A DNA stretch of 64,000 bases from Bacilli bacterium. GTDB lineage: Bacteria > Bacillota_I > Bacilli_A > RF39 > UBA660. Numbering within the stretch: position 1 is the stretch's first letter; each line of letters opens with the position of its first letter. Made by a program: the position numbers and the translations under genes. The stretch is from positions 188,839 through 252,838 of the forward strand of contig JAGBJG010000009.1 of assembly GCA_017934595.1 (NCBI GenBank), read 5' to 3'. A model generated the notes under the pieces. It did no database searches and had not been told where the DNA came from. It saw nothing but the letters and a program-made list of their open reading frames with translations. This document shows positions 8,139 through 17,500 of this stretch, one piece after another.

Positions 8139-9689
8139 ATGGCTAGTTATAGGGCAGATGTGATTGATGATATTAATAAATTAAATGCTGTAGGAAAATA
8201 TGAGAAAAGTTTAAGAAAAATTCAAGACTATTTAAAAAAGCATCCGTTTGACGAATGTATCAGATTAGAAGAAGCACATGTCTATATAAAATTATATAAG
8301 AAAAATGACGCAAGAATTATATTTGAAAATATAATTCAGACAAGTAGTAAAGATAGTTACATATTGAAATCTTTAAGCGAATTAGCTGAACTAGAAGCTT
8401 CATGTGGAAATTATGAACGTGCAATAACTCTTTATAAAACATATCTAGATAATGTAGATACTAAATTATGTATTTCGGTACGTTGTAAGATGTCTAAAAT
8501 ATATTGTTGTATAGGCGATTATAAAAATGCACTTGATATAATAAATGTTGAAGGAATAAAAAACCTTCAGATAAATAATGCGCGTGCTCAAGTTTATTTT
8601 TATTTACGTGAGTATGACAAATGCTTAGAAGTTTTAAATGAAATAGACGTATCGTCTTCCTGTGATAATAAGGTTGTTCTCAATAATTATGCATTAAAAG
8701 CTTCTGCATGTATAAAATTAAAAAAATATAATGAGGCTATTGGATATCATAAATTAGTTATTAATAACTCTAATAAAGTAAATGGTGCATATTATAGCGC
8801 TAAACTTGAACTTGCGACTGTTTATCAAGTATATGGTGATACTATATCTGCTATAAGAGAATGTGAAGATGTGTTAGCAGAATGCAAAAGCCCTAAAATA
8901 CTTAATAAGACTAATTATACACTAGGCCTTATATATTTGAGTATGCATGATGATGAAAAATCCTATAAATATTTTTCACAATGTTATGACAATGATAGAA
9001 ATATTGGCTATGCTAAAATAGCATATTATAACGGTGATTTCAATGGAGCTTTAAATTTTGTTTCTAAAATCTCTATAACTGATAATTATCTTTATAGAGA
9101 TGTGCATATATTAATAGCTCAAATTATGTTTAGATTAAAAAGATATAAGGATTTCGCTAATGCATATTATAAAGTTTTTGATAATAACGAAAATATCGGA
9201 AACAAAACGGCTTTCAATGCGGATACATATAGTATAGAATTTATGCGTATATATGTAGATAAGTTTTGTGGAGTTAGAATGTATGGAAGTCGTACATATT
9301 TGGGACAATATGCATATAAGCAAATTTTATCATATGATAAAGAAAAAGCTATTAATCATATAAAAAACAGGCATACAGGGCATTCGTATGACAATAATAG
9401 TTATTTTAAAGAAGGTACAGATATAGAAAATTTATTCACGTTTGTCCAAGAACATTTACCTGAATGTAAAAGAAAATTTGAAGATTCAAAAGATTTATAT
9501 TTATTAGATTTAAGGAAATTAGGGTGCCCATATTCAGATGAATTGATTGAAGTTATATGTAATTTTAATAGTTATGATATTGTTACTATGTATCCAGTTG
9601 GTTATCGTGAACATTATGAACAAATAGAGGCATCCAAAGTAAGAAGTAAAAAGAATATTGATAAGTTTAATAAAAAATATGGTTTATAG
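8139..9689 (+). CDS. TPR-repeat protein with BECR-nuclease-like C-terminus
   Basis: 516 residues. Residues about 10-330 form tandem TPR-like helical hairpins (for example GNYERAITLYKTYLD, GDYKNALDIINVEG, REYDKCLEVLNEI), a scaffold for protein or peptide binding. The last 110 residues differ: H407-I-K-N-R-H412, then DLYLLDLRKLG, then TMYPV at 483-487. That HIxx(R/K)H ... (S/T)x(F/Y)YPV pattern resembles the phage-associated Barnase-EndoU-ColicinE5/D-RelE nucleases and recurs in the gene at 40748. Codon use includes CGT Arg and GCG, unlike neighbours that use almost only AGA, which suggests transfer. No antitoxin or secretion signal seen. Confidence 0.7.
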   Translation: MASYRADVIDDINKLNAVGKYEKSLRKIQDYLKKHPFDECIRLEEAHVYIKLYKKNDARIIFENIIQTSSKDSYILKSLSELAELEASCGNYERAITLYKTYLDNVDTKLCISVRCKMSKIYCCIGDYKNALDIINVEGIKNLQINNARAQVYFYLREYDKCLEVLNEIDVSSSCDNKVVLNNYALKASACIKLKKYNEAIGYHKLVINNSNKVNGAYYSAKLELATVYQVYGDTISAIRECEDVLAECKSPKILNKTNYTLGLIYLSMHDDEKSYKYFSQCYDNDRNIGYAKIAYYNGDFNGALNFVSKISITDNYLYRDVHILIAQIMFRLKRYKDFANAYYKVFDNNENIGNKTAFNADTYSIEFMRIYVDKFCGVRMYGSRTYLGQYAYKQILSYDKEKAINHIKNRHTGHSYDNNSYFKEGTDIENLFTFVQEHLPECKRKFEDSKDLYLLDLRKLGCPYSDELIEVICNFNSYDIVTMYPVGYREHYEQIEASKVRSKKNIDKFNKKYGL

Positions 9690-9700
9690 CCATATTTTTT
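9671..9700 (+). terminator. Intrinsic terminator of the TPR gene
   Basis: Near-perfect AT-rich stem AAAAATATGG/CCATATTTTT with a TTTATAG loop that includes the stop codon, followed by T residues. Confidence 0.75.
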
Positions 9701-9703
9701 GTA

Positions 9704-9732
9704 ACAAAAAAAGATAGGAATTAATCCTATCT
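9704..9732 (-). terminator. Intrinsic terminator of rpsD
   Basis: On the minus strand, stem AGATAGGA/TCCTATCT with a five-base loop followed by seven T residues. It overlaps the rpsD stop codon and lies tail to tail with the TPR gene terminator. Confidence 0.85.
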
Positions 9733-10329
9733 GTTGTAGAATTCTACGATTAGTGATTCGTTGATTTCGTTATTTAATTCGCTTCTTTCTGGATATCTTA
9801 CGAAAGTGCCAGCCATTTTCTTTTCATCGAAACTAACAAAGTCAACTCTATTCTTTAATGCTTCTAATGAAGATTTAACGATAGCTAAATCTCTATCAGA
9901 TTCTTTAATAGAAATAACATCACCAGCTTTACATCTATAAGATGGAATATCAACTTTCTTACCATTAACAGTAACGTGACCATGGTTAACAAGTTGTCTA
10001 GCTCCTCTTCTTGTAGTAGCAAAACCGATACGGTAAACTAGGTTATCTAAACGGCTTTCTAATAATTTTAAGAAGTTTTCACCGTGAACACCTTTCATTT
10101 TACCAGCGTCTTCAAATGTAATTCTGAATTGTTTTTCATTAACACCATACATTAATCTAACTTTTTGTTTTTCTTGTAATTGAACACCATAGTTAGATAA
10201 TTTAGAAGCTTTCTTTTGTCCATGTTGTCCTGGAGCGTATGGTCTTCTTGCTAATTCAGTACCAGTTTCAAGGATAGAGAATCCTAATCTTCTAGATTTA
10301 CGTCTAACGGGACCTGTATATCTTGCCAT
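9727..10329 (-). CDS. rpsD: 30S ribosomal protein S4
   Basis: Primary 16S rRNA-binding protein of 200 residues. It opens with [16 protein letters not shown], followed by [13 protein letters not shown], and its S4 domain ([27 protein letters not shown]) is intact. In Bacilli it is a stand-alone gene with an autoregulated leader, and that layout is kept here: single gene, own promoter, leader of about 150 bases, own terminator. There is no zinc-binding Cys motif, so this is the Cys-free paralogue type. Confidence 0.97.
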   Translation of the reverse strand: MARYTGPVRRKSRRLGFSILETGTELARRPYAPGQHGQKKASKLSNYGVQLQEKQKVRLMYGVNEKQFRITFEDAGKMKGVHGENFLKLLESRLDNLVYRIGFATTRRGARQLVNHGHVTVNGKKVDIPSYRCKAGDVISIKESDRDLAIVKSSLEALKNRVDFVSFDEKKMAGTFVRYPERSELNNEINESLIVEFYNR

Positions 10330-10478
10330 AAGTGTCTCCCTTCTAGCACTGAAATCCTTTTGCCAATAATTTTGATGTTTATTTAAATTATGTTCACATA
10401 GCAGCTAAGTAAAAGTTACTTATAACCCCTATAGGTAATAAACATATAATTATTTCAAAAGATGCTGCTTCAATGCAC
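10330..10478 (-). promoter_or_regulatory. Candidate S4 autoregulatory leader RNA of rpsD
   Basis: About 150 bases of untranslated leader precede rpsD. On the minus strand AGCAGC (10469-10464) can pair with GCTGCT (10405-10400), and a short hairpin AAGTAA/TTACTT lies between them next to a GGGGTTATAAG segment. The ribosome site GAAGGGAG is close to the start. S4 represses its own translation through such leaders in Firmicutes. I infer the same here from position and pairing, not from a covariance-model hit. Confidence 0.5.
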
Positions 10479-10483
10479 TATTA

Positions 10484-10512
10484 ATTATATGTTAAAATGC
10501 TCAAATAGTCAA
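10484..10512 (-). promoter_or_regulatory. Promoter of rpsD
   Basis: On the minus strand TTGACT (10512-10507), a 17-base spacer and TATAAT (10489-10484): near-consensus sigma-A promoter. Confidence 0.88.
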
Positions 10513-10596
10513 TATAAATAAGGAAAAAACATTAAAATTCGACAAATATCTACTAAAAAGATTAAAAATATGGTATCATTATAATAGGTGATGGAT

Positions 10597-12327
10597 ATGG
10601 GTGGTAACATTATATTAACAATAGTCGCGACAACCGCTATTACTATGTTCTTAGTAATAGGTATGCTTTTTATTATTCAATACCGCAAAAATAAAAAATT
10701 CAAAAAGATGATTGAAAATCTTGAAATAGAAAAAAATAAATTGGATTCATCTCCAATTACACCAGAATTAAATAAAATCGAAAGCTTCTTAAATAATAAG
10801 GCTTTATCCGAAAAATATGATGAGTGGAGAGAACGTTTAGAAAACATCAAAGAAAAACAAATTCCATATATTAATAATATGTTAATAGAAGCTGATTATT
10901 CACTTTCAAAAATGGATTATAAAAGTACCATGTACAAAATAGCTAAACTTGAAATGGAAATGTATAAAGTAAAAAGTAATTCTGAAGTTTTACTTGCTGA
11001 AGTTAAAAAAGTAACTGATAGTGAGGCTGAAAATAGAGAAAAAATCATTTCATTAAAAACTAAATATAGAGAATTATATAATCGTTTTAATGAGGAAATT
11101 AAAGAATTTGGTGGAGCAGCTAAATATGTTGGATTACAATTTGAAAATATATCAAAAAGATTTGAAAATTTCGAAGTAGCTATGGATAAGAATGATTACT
11201 TAGAAGCTTCTGCTATTGTAACGTCTATAAAAGATATGTTGGAACATATGACAGTTGTTATAGAAGAAGTACCTTCAATAGTTTTACTTGCTTACAATGT
11301 TATTCCAAAACGTATTGAAGATTTAAAGAAAATCTATAAAGAAATGATAGATCAAAAATATCCACTTGATTATTTAAATGTTGAATATAATATAGATGAA
11401 GCAACAAAGAAAATCACTGATATTAAAGATAGACTTAAAATATTAAATATTGAAGATAGTCTATTTGAACTTAAAATATTAATGGAATACTTTGATGGTG
11501 TATTTAAAGACTTAGACAAAGAAAAAGTTAATAGAAGTACATATGAAGAAGTAAGTAAAAGTTTTAAAACTAAATTGGATTCAGTTAATATGTTAGTAGG
11601 TAATGTATTCAGTCAATTAGGTGAAGTTAAGAATTTATATGATTTAAATGAAAATGATATTAAATTACTTAATGATGTTAAAACTACTTTAGATGAAATT
11701 AATAAAGATTATGAACTACTTTGTTCACATACAAGTAATAATACATTTGCGTATTCTAAATTGATTGAAGAAATAGAATCTTTAGCTAATAGATTAATGG
11801 CATTAGAGGATAGATTAGATAATAGTTTAAATGCCATTGGTAATATGAAAGATGATGAATCAAGAGCTAGACAACAATTAGAAGAAATAAAAATTATCTT
11901 AAAAGATTCTAAATATAAGATTCGTGATTATAGTTTCCCTGTTATTCCAGATAGCTATTTTGTTGAATCAACTGAAGCTACAGACGCGATAAAAGAAATT
12001 ATAAAAGAATTAAATAATAAACCTATTAATATAGCTACTTTAAATACAAGAGTTGATACAGCTAGAGATTTAGTATTAAAACTATATTCTAAGACAAAAG
12101 AAATGGTTAAGAATGCTAGACTTGCTGAAACAGCTATTGTATATGGTAATTTATATAGACCATTAGATAAAGATTTAGATAAATCACTTAGTAATGCTGA
12201 AATCTTATTCTTTAAAGGTGAATATAATAAATCATTAGAAATATCTGTAAATGCTCTTAATAGAATAGATTCAGGTGTATATGATAAATTAATGGCTATA
12301 TATGATAATAAAGTAACAGAAAGATAA
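10597..12327 (+). CDS. ezrA: Septation ring formation regulator EzrA
   Basis: Membrane-anchored coiled-coil protein that restrains FtsZ ring assembly and links it to cell-wall synthesis in Bacilli. One N-terminal membrane segment (about 5-27) is followed by about 550 residues of spectrin-like coiled coil with family motifs such as KYDEWRERLENIKEKQIPYI and VVIEEVPSIVLLAYNVIPKRIEDL. The size of about 576 residues is normal. Start choice is uncertain between 10591 and 10597; I prefer 10597 because AGGTGATGG then acts as the ribosome site. It sits alone between rpsD and cotE. Confidence 0.9.
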   Translation: MGGNIILTIVATTAITMFLVIGMLFIIQYRKNKKFKKMIENLEIEKNKLDSSPITPELNKIESFLNNKALSEKYDEWRERLENIKEKQIPYINNMLIEADYSLSKMDYKSTMYKIAKLEMEMYKVKSNSEVLLAEVKKVTDSEAENREKIISLKTKYRELYNRFNEEIKEFGGAAKYVGLQFENISKRFENFEVAMDKNDYLEASAIVTSIKDMLEHMTVVIEEVPSIVLLAYNVIPKRIEDLKKIYKEMIDQKYPLDYLNVEYNIDEATKKITDIKDRLKILNIEDSLFELKILMEYFDGVFKDLDKEKVNRSTYEEVSKSFKTKLDSVNMLVGNVFSQLGEVKNLYDLNENDIKLLNDVKTTLDEINKDYELLCSHTSNNTFAYSKLIEEIESLANRLMALEDRLDNSLNAIGNMKDDESRARQQLEEIKIILKDSKYKIRDYSFPVIPDSYFVESTEATDAIKEIIKELNNKPINIATLNTRVDTARDLVLKLYSKTKEMVKNARLAETAIVYGNLYRPLDKDLDKSLSNAEILFFKGEYNKSLEISVNALNRIDSGVYDKLMAIYDNKVTER

Positions 12328-12353
12328 AACTATGTTAAATACATAGTTTTTTT
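12326..12353 (+). terminator. Intrinsic terminator after ezrA
   Basis: Stem AAAACTATGT/ACATAGTTTT with a five-base loop and a run of seven or more T residues. Confidence 0.85.
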
Positions 12354-12400
12354 GTGTACATTTTTCTTTATTCGCATAAACTAAATTGAGAGGTGAATAT

Positions 12401-12925
12401 ATGGCGTTTAAAGAAATAGTTACCAAAGCTATCATCGGTAAAGGTAAAAAATATTTTAAAAATAATTATGAGATTGAACCAGAAATAGTTCCTACAACTA
12501 TATTAGGATGTTGGGTAATAAATCATAATTTCAAAGGATATAAAAAGGGTAGTGAAGTAGGAGTTGATGGATCATATGATGTCAATGTATGGTATTCATA
12601 TGATAATGATTCAAAGACGGGTGTAGCTACTAAGACAATTAATTATAATGAAAACTTTAATGTAAAATTAAAAGAAAACGCAGAATTAAATAGAGATACA
12701 GATATTATTGTTAGAAGTTTAAAACAACCTAATGTATCCAAAGTCGATATTAAAGATAATAAAATAGTGTTTGATGTAGAAAAAGAATTAGGTGTTGAAA
12801 TAGTGGGTGATACTAAAGTAAAAATAAACATATATGATGATGAAGAACCATGGGATGTTATAGAAGATGATTATACTGAACAAGTTGATAAAGAAATAGA
12901 TTCTATTAATGAAGAATATTTATAG
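12401..12925 (+). CDS. cotE: Spore coat morphogenetic protein CotE
   Basis: CotE directs assembly of the outer spore coat. The protein (174 residues) aligns from memory with Bacillus CotE along its length: FKEIVTKAIIGKGKKY, the hallmark TTILGCWVINHNF, GSYDVNVWYSYDNDSKT, IVRSLKQPNVSKVDI and VEIVGDTKVKINI, ending in the usual acidic tail (DDEEPWDVIEDDYTEQ). The start ATG 12401 follows GAGGTGAA. A CATAAACTA element at 12375-12383 with AC 15 bases upstream resembles sporulation-sigma promoters. This is a strong family call and implies that the lineage sporulates or did recently. Confidence 0.88.
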   Translation: MAFKEIVTKAIIGKGKKYFKNNYEIEPEIVPTTILGCWVINHNFKGYKKGSEVGVDGSYDVNVWYSYDNDSKTGVATKTINYNENFNVKLKENAELNRDTDIIVRSLKQPNVSKVDIKDNKIVFDVEKELGVEIVGDTKVKINIYDDEEPWDVIEDDYTEQVDKEIDSINEEYL

Positions 12926-12951
12926 GTGTCAACCAAAAAGTGTTGACACTT
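12925..12951 (+). terminator. Intrinsic terminator after cotE, overlapping the rpsP -35
   Basis: Stem GTGTCAAC/GTTGACAC around a CAAAAAGT-type loop, followed by TTTTA. The 3' arm supplies the TTGACA used by the next promoter. Confidence 0.75.
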
Positions 12952-12971
12952 TTATTTAATTGTGTTATACT
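12943..12971 (+). promoter_or_regulatory. Promoter of rpsP-khpA
   Basis: Perfect -35 TTGACA (12943-12948), 17-base spacer, extended -10 TGTTATACT (hexamer 12966-12971). Confidence 0.88.
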
Positions 12972-12996
12972 CTTATAAAGAAACGGAGGAATAATA

Positions 12997-13350
12997 ATGG
13001 CAGTTAAATTAAGATTAAAAAGAATGGGCGCTAAAAAAAGACCATTTTATCGTATCGTAGCAGCTGATTCAAGAAGTCCAAGAGATGGTAGATTTATTGA
13101 AACAGTAGGTACTTATAATCCAATTATGCAACCAGCTGAATTAACTATTAATGAAGAAGTTGCACTTAAATGGTTAAGCGTTGGAGCAATCCCAACTGAT
13201 ACAGTTAGAGCTTTATTAAGTAGCAAAGGTATCATGAAGAAATTCCATGAATCAAAAATGGGTAAATCTGAAGTAGAAGCTAAACCAGCTAAAAAAGCTA
13301 CAACTACAAAGAAAACTACAGCTAAGAAAACTACAAAAGAGGAGAAATAA
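12997..13350 (+). CDS. rpsP: 30S ribosomal protein S16
   Basis: Small-subunit protein recognised by [21 protein letters not shown] and [16 protein letters not shown]. The core ends near residue 85; the remaining 30 residues are a Lys/Ala/Thr-rich disordered tail ([14 protein letters not shown]...), longer than in most S16 proteins and resembling histone-H1-like RNA-binding tails. It has a strong GGAGGA ribosome site and is followed after 2 bases by khpA, the usual rpsP neighbour in Firmicutes. Confidence 0.97.
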   Translation: MAVKLRLKRMGAKKRPFYRIVAADSRSPRDGRFIETVGTYNPIMQPAELTINEEVALKWLSVGAIPTDTVRALLSSKGIMKKFHESKMGKSEVEAKPAKKATTTKKTTAKKTTKEEK

Positions 13351-13352
13351 TT

Positions 13353-13601
13353 ATGGATTTAGTGAAATTAACTGAATTTTTAGTTAAATCTTTAGTTAGT
13401 AATCAAGATGCAGTTTCTGTAAATGAATTTACTGATGAAGAAGGAATCAATATTGAAGTTATTGTATCAGCAGATGATATGGCTTCAGTTATTGGTAAGG
13501 CAGGTAGTAACGCTAATGCTATTAGAACTTTAGTTCAAGCAGCAGCTTACAACAATCGTATGCCTAGAGTAAGAATTAATATTGATTCAAAAGAAGCATA
13601 A
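13353..13601 (+). CDS. khpA: KH-domain RNA-binding protein KhpA
   Basis: An 82-residue single KH domain with the GKAG (GxxG) loop near residues 48-51 and the SVIGKAGSNANAIRTL helix. KhpA forms a dimer with KhpB and binds many RNAs, affecting division and cell length in Firmicutes. Its place directly behind rpsP is conserved across the phylum. Translation is probably coupled to rpsP (2-base gap, ribosome site GAGGAGA in the rpsP tail). Confidence 0.9.
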   Translation: MDLVKLTEFLVKSLVSNQDAVSVNEFTDEEGINIEVIVSADDMASVIGKAGSNANAIRTLVQAAAYNNRMPRVRINIDSKEA

Positions 13602-13616
13602 GGCTTCTTTTTTTTC
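13591..13616 (+). terminator. Intrinsic terminator after khpA
   Basis: Stem AAGAAGC/GCTTCTT with a five-base loop that includes the stop codon, then eight T residues. Confidence 0.85.
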
Positions 13617-13649
13617 TTTTTTATTGATATAATTATAATAGGTGGTAGT

Positions 13650-14243
13650 ATGATGGCACTCAGTTCAATATTAAATATATTATGGTTATTCTTTAAATTT
13701 GTTGGGATACCTGTTATTATAATCATCTTTATAGTTATTATAATTAAAACTATAGTTGAATGTACTAGATATGGTAAGAATGTATTTTCAGCCTTTAAAA
13801 CTAGAGATATATCTAATACACGTGATGAATTATTATTTATAAGTTTAGATAAGATAACATGGTATAAAAAAATAATAAAACCAAAGTTTTTAAAATCAAA
13901 TTATATATTAATTGATGGTAATGGGATATCTATATTTAAAGTATTTACTAAAGTTGGTAATTTTGATGGAACAGCTACTTCTAAATATTTATATTATAGA
14001 AGTAATGGAAGAGAGTATCGAATAAATAATCCTGTATTAACATTAAATAGTGATGAAAAAATAATAAAAAAATTATTACCTGATGCTAAAATAAATAAAT
14101 ATTTGGTATTAACAGAAGGTACATATGTAAATATGATTAATGGTATAGAGCAAATTCATTTCAATAAATTACCTTACGGATTACCGGAAAGCCATCACTA
14201 TATAGCAGATGAGATTGACACAATTGAAAATAAATTAATGTAA
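13650..14243 (+). CDS. Membrane-anchored protein, possible degenerate NERD domain
   Basis: 197 residues. The first 35 form a hydrophobic membrane anchor. The soluble part (about 50-190) has a NERD-like layout: YILIDGNGISIFKVFTKVGNFDG, INNPVLTLNSDEKIIKKLL, then INKYLVLTEG. In true NERD domains the GIxVIEVK strand holds catalytic Glu and Lys; here it reads GISIFKVF, so nuclease residues appear absent. Family assignment is tentative. An extended -10 (TGATATAAT, 13625-13633) lies 17 bases before the start, so it is expressed separately from khpA. Confidence 0.55.
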   Translation: MMALSSILNILWLFFKFVGIPVIIIIFIVIIIKTIVECTRYGKNVFSAFKTRDISNTRDELLFISLDKITWYKKIIKPKFLKSNYILIDGNGISIFKVFTKVGNFDGTATSKYLYYRSNGREYRINNPVLTLNSDEKIIKKLLPDAKINKYLVLTEGTYVNMINGIEQIHFNKLPYGLPESHHYIADEIDTIENKLM

Positions 14244-14308
14244 AAAAGTGTCTAATTACTTGCATTTACTTTTAAAAAAGTATATAGTTAAAATAGGAGA
14301 GTGATTAT

Positions 14309-14515
14309 ATGATATATCCTTCAATCGATAAATTAACAAATCAAGTAGGATCAAAATATTTATTAATTAATGTGGTAGCTAAGAGAGCTAAAGAAATACA
14401 AGTTACTGGTCACTATCAAATGAAAGAAAACGAATATAAATCAGTTAAACCAATTGGTAGGGCTATGGAAGAAATTTCTAAAGGATTAGTTCACATTAAA
14501 GAAGAAGAGGAGTAA
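14309..14515 (+). CDS. rpoZ: RNA polymerase omega subunit
   Basis: 68 residues matching RpoZ of Firmicutes: MIYPSIDKLTNQVGSKYLLINVVAKRAKEI, then KSVKPIGRAMEEISKGLV and an acidic end. It stabilises beta-prime during core assembly. The gene is monocistronic here, with no gmk upstream as is common elsewhere. A weak hairpin AGGA/TCCT over the stop codon followed by T residues (14508-14526) acts as a probable terminator. Confidence 0.9.
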   Translation: MIYPSIDKLTNQVGSKYLLINVVAKRAKEIQVTGHYQMKENEYKSVKPIGRAMEEISKGLVHIKEEEE

Positions 14516-14593
14516 TCCTTTTTTTTATTGATTAAAATTAGATTTAACGATATAATATTTATATAGAATAAACTATGATAAGGGATGTGTCAT

Positions 14594-17500
14594 ATGAAAA
14601 AGGGATTTACATTAGTTGAAGAATTAGGAATAATAATAATACTGGCGATTATTTTTTTAATATTAACGCCGGTTGTTAGTGGTGTTATAAAAAGCGCAGA
14701 TAAGCGTACTTTTAAAGAATCAATAATCGGTATACTTGATTCTGCTGATACATATATAAACGCTAAAAAGACTATAAAATATAGTGGACCTATTGAATAT
14801 CCAATAGTATTTATATGTGATGGAACATCTTGTAAAAATGAGATAGATGACACATTATCTTTCTCAGGGAAAATACCATTAAGTGGTAAAGTTATTATTA
14901 TATCTGAGAATTCATCCGCTTCTTTTGTAACAAATGGTAAATGGTGTGCATCTGGAATTAAGGACGATTTAGAAATAGCTTCCAACTGTAATCTATTAGA
15001 TCATTCTGATCCAGAAATTAATACAGATGAAGATATAACTTTAGTTAGTACAACTAATAGCATATTGGTATCATTCCCATTAAATTTAATGTATGATATT
15101 GAATCTGGTATTTCAAAATATGATGTATCTTTATATCAAGGTGATACATTAATAGAAACAAGAGAATATAGTGAACCTAGTATTTTATTTGAAAATTTAA
15201 CAAAAGGTTTAGAATATAGAATTGTTATAGTAGGAACAAATGGTAATAATGGTACAATAACTACCGAAAGGACAATTACAACATATGATATAACAAATCC
15301 AGTTATTGCTTATACAAATGTACCTACAGGTGAACATGATTATTATAGTAGTCAAACACTTGATATAACTTATATAAAAGGTCATATTGAAAATCCAACT
15401 TATTATATTAAAAGCAGTAGATCTGCTTCTACTAATATAAACGTATTAGGAAGCTGTGGAACGGATACTAATCCTGGTGAATGTAGTGATTTGGATACAA
15501 ATAGTATTGAAAATGATATATGGTATAAAGTATCAGGAGATATAAATGTTATCTATAATGTTGATGCGAGTGAAACAGCATCTTTAATAGCACTTACGTA
15601 TGATGGTGTAAATTATAGTGGTGCGACATCAAGGACAGTAGCTAAGATTGAACATACAAATCCAACTGCACCAGTAATAGCAGGTGGTTCAAATGATTGG
15701 TCAAATTCAGGAAGAACAATAACTGTTTCAGAAGCAGGTAGTGCCTTCTCAGGTATTGCTAAATATCAATATTATGTATCAACATCAAATAGTGATCAAG
15801 TAAATGGAGATTGGGCAGATGTATCAGGTAACAGTGTCACTGTATCAACAGAAGGTACACATTATGTATTCTTTAGAACAGTATCTAATGCTGGAAATAT
15901 CTCAGATGTATCAAATAGTCAAACAGTTAAAGTAGATCGTACAGCGCCAACTGTCTATGCATATATCGGTAAGATGATGTATACTGATCCAACATTCAGT
16001 GGTGGCGTTAATAGTACAAAAGTATATAACAATAACGGTAATGGTGCCGTAACGCATACTAGAACTTCAGGATCTACACCGGAAGGAAGCTATTATCTAC
16101 ATATAAGAACAAATGGTTCAGCTAGTCCTGGAGCTGGTGGTTTCTATTTTGCAAATCAAACATATGCAAATAAAGTATTCGTTACTAGAATAATTGCAAG
16201 AATACCAGTTGGATACAATATTAACTGGGCAAGTAATGCATATGGTAATGGTGGAACTAATACATGGTTAACTAGTCAAGCAGGAACTGGAACATGGCAA
16301 GAATATTTAAACGTTACAAAAGTAGGCTCTTCAGGAAGTTTTTCATCAACAACATTCTTCTATTTAACAGGACCAAATAATACTTCAGTTGAATGGGATG
16401 TTGCTTATGCTACAGTATTTGATACAACAGCATGGTCAAGTAATCAATATTTAGTATCAGGTGCTGTTGATAGTTTAACAGGTTTAAGCTATTATGGATA
16501 TAATCAAAGTAATACAAATCAACCTGGATATAATACATATACAAATAATAAGAATATGAGTAAAGTATCATTAATTACATCTAATGGAACATATTATGCG
16601 TGGTATAAAGATTTAGCTGGAAACGCGAATAAAGCAAGTGCAGCAACATCTTATGTATCACCAAAATATACTATTACTTTGAATAATCAATCTGCTACAT
16701 CAGCAGGTACAACAAGTATAGTAGAAGAATATGGTAATTCATATAATGTAACTACTATAACTAAACCTACAAGAACAGGTTATACATTTGGTGGATATTA
16801 CACTTCAACAAATGGTGGAGGTACACAAATAATTAATGCATCAGGTACAGTAGTTGCATCTACAACTCAATTCTCGGGAAATGCAACTATATATGCTAAA
16901 TGGACTCAAAATTGTACATTTACTTCAAAAGATTTTGCTTATACAGGTGGGGTTCAATCATGGACTGTACCAACTGGTTGTGGTGGAACATACAAATTAG
17001 AAGTATGGGGAGCACAAGGTGGAAATGTTGATGGTTATACAGGTGGTTACGGTGGATATTCTACTGGTAATGCAACTTTAACAGATGGTCAAACAATTTA
17101 TATTGTTGTTGGTCAAGCTGGTGGAAATGCACACTCAACTGGAGGTTATAACGGTGGTGGACGTGGTTATAACGAAGGTGAAGCTGGTTGGGGCGGCGGA
17201 AGTGGAAATGCCGGCGGTGGAGCTACTCACATTGGAAAACAAAATGCCTTATTAAAAAATACGTCTTCAGGAAACGTTTACATTGTTGCCGGAGGCGGCG
17301 GTGGAGCTTATACTGAAGGTAATGGTGGAGCCGGAGGAGGAACAACTGGCAGTCAAGGTGCAAAAGGTAATGCTTCTAGTGGCGGAGCCGGAGGCGGAAC
17401 TCAATCTGCAGGTGGAGCAAGTAGTTTTGGTTCTAATGGTTCATATGGCCAAGGCGGTGTTCCATATGGAGGCGACCAAGCTGCTGGCGGTGGCGGCGGC

